Part shown: positions 5,577 to 7,936 of the stretch, piece after piece
Position numbering within the stretch: the stretch's first letter is position 1
Layout: each line of letters starts with the position of its first letter
From: Acidobacteriaceae bacterium
GTDB taxonomy: Bacteria; Acidobacteriota; Terriglobia; Terriglobales; Acidobacteriaceae
Reading direction: 5' to 3'
NCBI GenBank assembly: GCA_003140705.1
Contig: PLKU01000326.1
Coordinates: forward strand, 1 to 7,936
Length of the DNA: 7,936 nucleotides
Program-made: the position numbers and the translations under genes
The notes under the pieces: generated by a model
Seen by the model: the letters and a program-made list of their open reading frames with translations, nothing else
What the model was told of the DNA's origin: nothing
Database searches by the model: none

Positions 5577-6895
5577 CTGGGGTGGATTCACCGGTAGTCG
5601 CGCTCGAGAGCGATCCCAGGTGGCAGCTAATTCTGCGAATTACGGCCAGCCCTGGCTTTGTGAATTCGCCCCGGCTATCAACATTTCTGGTGTTTGTAAC
5701 CAAGCAGCGCTTAAGCGGAGAAAGTGGCAGCCTGAATGAGCGAACCATCGGAGAGATGGTCTTCGAGCGAGCCCCAAACTACGACCCGCGTGATGACAAC
5801 ATCGTCCGTTCCCACGCCAGCCGCCTTCGGCTCCGCCTTCAGGATTATTTTGACGGTGAGGGTGCCTCAGAAAAGATGCGGGTCAGCATCCCGCGTGGAA
5901 GCTATGTCCCCATATTCGAACAGTTAGACCCAGCGGCCAAGGAAGCACCTTCACCGGGGGCCCCCTCGGAGGCGGCCCCGCCAAATCTAGATTTAAGCAA
6001 ATATGCGGATGCTCCACCGGCTGCAAGTGTCAGCCCGCGCTTTTCGAAACTCCTGGTTGGCGCGGTCGTACTCGTCGTAGCGGCCGTTGCCGGCGCTTCG
6101 GCTCTTATCTACCTTCACTACCACGCATCGCTTCAAAACACCGCAACCCACAAACTGTGGGCGCAAATGTTTAACCGCAATCAGGAAACCATCATTGTTC
6201 CAGCCGACAGCAGCCTGGTGATTACCAGGCTGATGGTAGGGCACACGATACGCCTGGCGGATTATGCGGGCGGGGAATACAGAAAGGCAACCGTCTGCGA
6301 CAAGCCCTGCGATCCTCGCATGGTCGAAACTGTCGAGTCATTACGCTACACATCGATGAGCGATCTGGAGTTCGCGGTCAAAGTCACACACATTCCAGAG
6401 GCCATACCCGACCGAACAGAGATCCGCTATGCGCGCGATCTTGAGCTCAAGGACTTCAAGGAGTCGAATCTGATTCTTGCCGGATCGGAGGAGGCGGATC
6501 CCTGGCTGGCCGTCGTCAGTGGGCAAATGAATTTCGTCGTCCATGACGACCCTGCGGTCGGCACGCTTCACGTGGAAAACAGAAACCCAAAGCCGGGCGA
6601 GAAAAGCGATTACCCCATTGACCCTCACGATCCGCAGCACCGCGGCATGGCCACCATTTCATTCCTTCCCAATCTGAGCGGCAGCGGAAACCTGCTGGTT
6701 GTCCAGGGCTTCTCCCTTGCAGGGACGCAGGCCGCGGCAGAATTCGTCACCAATGGCCGGGATCTCGACGCTCTTTTCCCGGGCTACTCCGGAAATCTTG
6801 CCAAGTTGCCCCATTTCGAAATTCTGCTCAGCACTGTAGAAATCAATGGGATGGCATCTCACGCAGTTCCATTGGCATGGCATGTGTATCCCTAG
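5573..6895 (+). CDS. Predicted membrane-anchored one-component regulator
   Basis: This 440-residue protein has no named family I can give. Residues about 17-116 match a winged-helix-like domain common in acidobacterial paralogues: hydrophobic helix LSTFLVFV, LNERTIGEMVFER, YDPRDDNIVRSHASRLR (70-86), LQDYF and IPRGSYVPIFE (106-116). A Pro/Ala-rich linker (119-155) leads to one membrane helix (about 160-181), preceded by Arg and Lys. Residues 186-440 would then be periplasmic, including PWLAVVSGQMNFVV and only two cysteines in the whole protein (242 and 246, CDKPC). This resembles ToxR/CadC-type regulators: inner DNA-binding domain, outer sensor. An in-frame GTG at 5561 would add four residues, but I favour the ATG at 5573 because it couples to the short upstream frame. 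DNA binding is inferred from resemblance; the signal and targets are unknown, though the repeats upstream are obvious candidates. Confidence 0.85.
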   Translation: MTGVDSPVVALESDPRWQLILRITASPGFVNSPRLSTFLVFVTKQRLSGESGSLNERTIGEMVFERAPNYDPRDDNIVRSHASRLRLRLQDYFDGEGASEKMRVSIPRGSYVPIFEQLDPAAKEAPSPGAPSEAAPPNLDLSKYADAPPAASVSPRFSKLLVGAVVLVVAAVAGASALIYLHYHASLQNTATHKLWAQMFNRNQETIIVPADSSLVITRLMVGHTIRLADYAGGEYRKATVCDKPCDPRMVETVESLRYTSMSDLEFAVKVTHIPEAIPDRTEIRYARDLELKDFKESNLILAGSEEADPWLAVVSGQMNFVVHDDPAVGTLHVENRNPKPGEKSDYPIDPHDPQHRGMATISFLPNLSGSGNLLVVQGFSLAGTQAAAEFVTNGRDLDALFPGYSGNLAKLPHFEILLSTVEINGMASHAVPLAWHVYP

Positions 6896-6993
6896 CGCCT
6901 CTTGCACAATGGACCGATGTCGCAATGTCCAAGCCTAAAGAAACTGGACAGCACCGCCGCAGATGGATGGAATGACCGGCCGTTGCAATGGCT

Positions 6994-7014
6994 CAGGATC
7001 TCAAAGAGATTCTG
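6994..7014 (+). terminator. 9-bp hairpin between convergent genes
   Basis: CAGGATCTC (6994-7002) pairs with GAGATTCTG (7006-7014) around an AAA loop: nine pairs, one of them G-U in the plus-strand RNA. The same position is an A-C mismatch on the minus strand, so the stem is stronger in the regulator transcript, about 98 nt after its stop. It also lies 11 nt past the stop of the convergent DUF4440 gene. No T-run follows on either strand (TTCACT on plus), so it may be a weak bidirectional terminator or an RNA-stabilising end. Confidence 0.45.
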
Positions 7015-7025
7015 TTCACTGGGCC

Positions 7026-7583
7026 CTAGTTCCCGGCTGGCAGCTTGCAGCAGTCGCCCGCGGCGGCTGGCTCGTTGGCGCCCGCATCCAGGACAACCTT
7101 CCAATTGCCGTCGGGCTGTTTGCGCCAGATGGAGATGTAACGTCCAGTGGTTGTCACCGGATTGCCATTCGCATCTTTGCTATGACCTTCAAAGTGCCCC
7201 CAGGTGTAGCCGACATCTCCTGACGGTCCCATGGTTGCGTCCGTTGGGGTCCAGGTCAGCTGATAGACCTTCGGGTCCCAGGCGGCGGACCTGGCAATCG
7301 CCACGCGGCCCACCACCGGAGCCTGCCCATTTCCCAGTGCCACGCCATCCTCGGCGAACCAATCCGCAAATGCGGCCCCACCGCGCTCCAGCACGTCCTT
7401 GGCAAAGCGCGCTTCAAGATCGAAGAGCTGCATCTTTCCCGGCTTCACTGTCGGGTCGGTCAGAGGATTGGGAGCGGTTGACGCCGACCCGTCGGGGCTG
7501 AGGACCTGACACAAGATCGGGCTACCCGACGCAAGTATGACCATCGACAATCCCATCAATATTGTTTTCAAACTCCTGCGCAC
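7026..7583 (-). CDS. Secreted DUF4440/SnoaL-like (NTF2-fold) protein
   Basis: The 185-residue protein begins with a Sec signal peptide (MRRSLKTILM then a hydrophobic core to about residue 24), so it is probably exported. PILC does not fit a lipobox, so a lipoprotein is unlikely. The mature part, about residues 50-168, shows the DUF4440 cone-fold pattern: helix LFDLEARFAKDVLERG, FADWFAEDGVALG (72-84), VGRVAIARS, DVGYTWGHFE (123-132), GRYISIWRKQPDGNWKVVLDAG (147-168). These relatives of NTF2 and SnoaL form small-molecule pockets and have varied or unknown roles. The C-terminus carries a CC pair (178-179). The start is GTG at 7583, backed by AGGAGG at 7-nt spacing (7597-7592). No functional link to the neighbours is evident. 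Confidence 0.9.
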   Translation of the reverse strand: MRRSLKTILMGLSMVILASGSPILCQVLSPDGSASTAPNPLTDPTVKPGKMQLFDLEARFAKDVLERGGAAFADWFAEDGVALGNGQAPVVGRVAIARSAAWDPKVYQLTWTPTDATMGPSGDVGYTWGHFEGHSKDANGNPVTTTGRYISIWRKQPDGNWKVVLDAGANEPAAAGDCCKLPAGN

Positions 7584-7669
7584 GTTTCTGCCCTCCTGTG
7601 AAACACGTCACCGCCATCCTACATCGAATACTTGCAATGGGTCGGTGACGCGGAACTGTACTTTTCGCC

Positions 7670-7697
7670 CTAATATAGCCTGGGATAAGGCCGTCAA
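7670..7697 (-). promoter_or_regulatory. Candidate promoter of the DUF4440 gene
   Basis: On the minus strand, TTGACG (7697-7692, five of six -35 matches) and TATTAG (7675-7670, four of six -10 matches) are 16 bp apart. They predict a start near 7663 and a leader of about 80 nt before the GTG at 7583. Confidence 0.4.
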
Positions 7698-7726
7698 AAC
7701 ATTCAGCGTCTTCGAACTCGCGGGAT

Positions 7727-7735
7727 TGGTATACT
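7727..7735 (+). promoter_or_regulatory. Candidate extended -10 promoter of dxs
   Basis: TGGTATACT (7727-7735) fits an extended -10 element: TG, one base, then TATACT with five of six consensus matches. No good -35 is present, as is usual for extended -10 promoters. A start near 7741 would give a leader of about 93 nt before dxs. Confidence 0.4.
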
Positions 7736-7752
7736 TGATCGGGCACAGTCTG

Positions 7753-7821
7753 GGCCGTCCTCGGCCACCGGCAGCCCACGCGCATGGTGGTTGTTTCTGT
7801 GATGCCCGGCCCTTTTCCGGG
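7753..7821 (+). other. Two short hairpins in the dxs leader
   Basis: GGCCG (7753-7757) and CGGCC (7762-7766) form a tight stem with a TCCT loop. Nearer the gene, CCCGG (7805-7809) pairs with CCGGG (7817-7821), ending right before the ribosome binding site AAGGA (7824-7828). The second could limit ribosome access slightly. Both are short and GC-rich, so chance is possible. They match no riboswitch that I know. Confidence 0.25.
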
Positions 7822-7833
7822 GGAAGGAAATAA

Positions 7834-7936
7834 ATGGGAGCACTGCTGGAATCCATCCACTCGCCTGCCGACCTCAAGCGCCTGAATGAAGCGCAGATGG
7901 CCGAACTGGCGGAAGAGATTCGCGTCTTCCTTATTC
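7834..7936 (+). CDS. dxs: 1-deoxy-D-xylulose-5-phosphate synthase, N-terminus only
   Basis: The first 34 codons are present and the gene runs off the right edge. The peptide has LLESIHSPADLKRLNEAQM followed by AELAEEIRVFLI, the well-conserved start of DXS: (I/V)xSPxDLKxLxxxxLxxLAxEIRxFLI. DXS is a cytoplasmic thiamine-diphosphate enzyme that condenses pyruvate with glyceraldehyde 3-phosphate to give DXP, the first step of the non-mevalonate isoprenoid pathway and a precursor for thiamine and pyridoxal. The catalytic regions lie outside the window. The ATG at 7834 is preceded by AAGGA (7824-7828) at 5-nt spacing. It is divergent from the DUF4440 gene across a 250-bp gap. Confidence 0.9.
   Translation, partial: MGALLESIHSPADLKRLNEAQMAELAEEIRVFLI

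Noticed and set aside
5545..5739. 64-codon frame from the ATG at 5545 near GGAGG
   Set aside because: It runs out of frame inside the conserved N-terminal domain of the regulator, and the ATG is only 2 nt from the ribosome binding site; the short frame from 5550 fits better.
6910..6949. TGGAC / GTCCA / TGGAC segments that could form alternative hairpins
   Set aside because: The stems are only 5 bp with loops of 12-13 nt, and there is no T-tract or leader context; chance is likely.
7522..7860. 112-codon minus-strand frame across the DUF4440-dxs gap
   Set aside because: It overlaps the DUF4440 signal peptide and the dxs start, has no recognisable motif, and would cover two divergent promoter candidates.
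1..7936. CRISPR array, tRNA, rRNA, insertion sequence or phage genes
   Set aside because: No spaced 25-40 bp repeats, no tRNA-like cloverleaf or rRNA stretches, and no transposase, integrase or phage-like protein were found in any frame.

Overview
The window reads as chromosomal DNA of an Acidobacteriota member, most likely near Acidobacteriaceae/Terriglobales. It is moderately GC-rich. The encoded proteins resemble families I associate with that group: an acidobacterial-type HipA-like protein, a membrane-anchored protein with the winged-helix-like N-terminal domain found in many acidobacterial paralogues, a GAF-PAS histidine kinase and a secreted DUF4440 protein. The assignment comes from protein resemblance only; no rRNA or other marker is present.

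Layout, left to right. Positions 1-70 (minus) hold the N-terminus of a probable APC-type amino acid permease. Positions 113-226 (plus) may encode a 37-residue small protein with a good ribosome binding site; its end overlaps, antisense, the end of cysK (211-1266, minus), an O-acetylserine sulfhydrylase with an unusual insertion. Next is a soluble GAF-PAS-PAS-PAS histidine kinase (1459-3837, minus) with no response regulator in view. A gene-free stretch (3838-4216) contains several inverted and direct repeats. Then comes a HipA-family protein (4217-5203, minus) that seems to have lost three active-site residues and so looks like a pseudokinase.

The HipA-like gene is transcribed away from the most interesting part of the window, an AT-rich divergent intergenic region (5204-5572). 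It carries a perfect 16-bp palindrome, three TTTWACCT repeats at exactly 12-bp spacing with a fourth copy upstream, and an eight-codon upstream reading frame whose stop overlaps the next gene's start (ATGA). That gene (5573-6895, plus) encodes a predicted one-component membrane regulator: N-terminal DNA-binding-like domain, one transmembrane helix, and an outer domain with the protein's only two cysteines (CDKPC). A 9-bp hairpin (6994-7014) lies between it and the convergent secreted NTF2-like protein (7026-7583, minus). The window ends in the first 34 codons of dxs (7834 onward, plus).

The regulator, its repeat-rich upstream region and the divergent HipA-like pseudokinase are the best candidate for an undescribed functional unit: a membrane sensor that may control itself and its neighbour through the repeats. 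This is inference from arrangement and motifs. The other genes (cysteine synthesis, two-component sensing, isoprenoid precursor synthesis) look like ordinary chromosomal genes with no evident link to each other.
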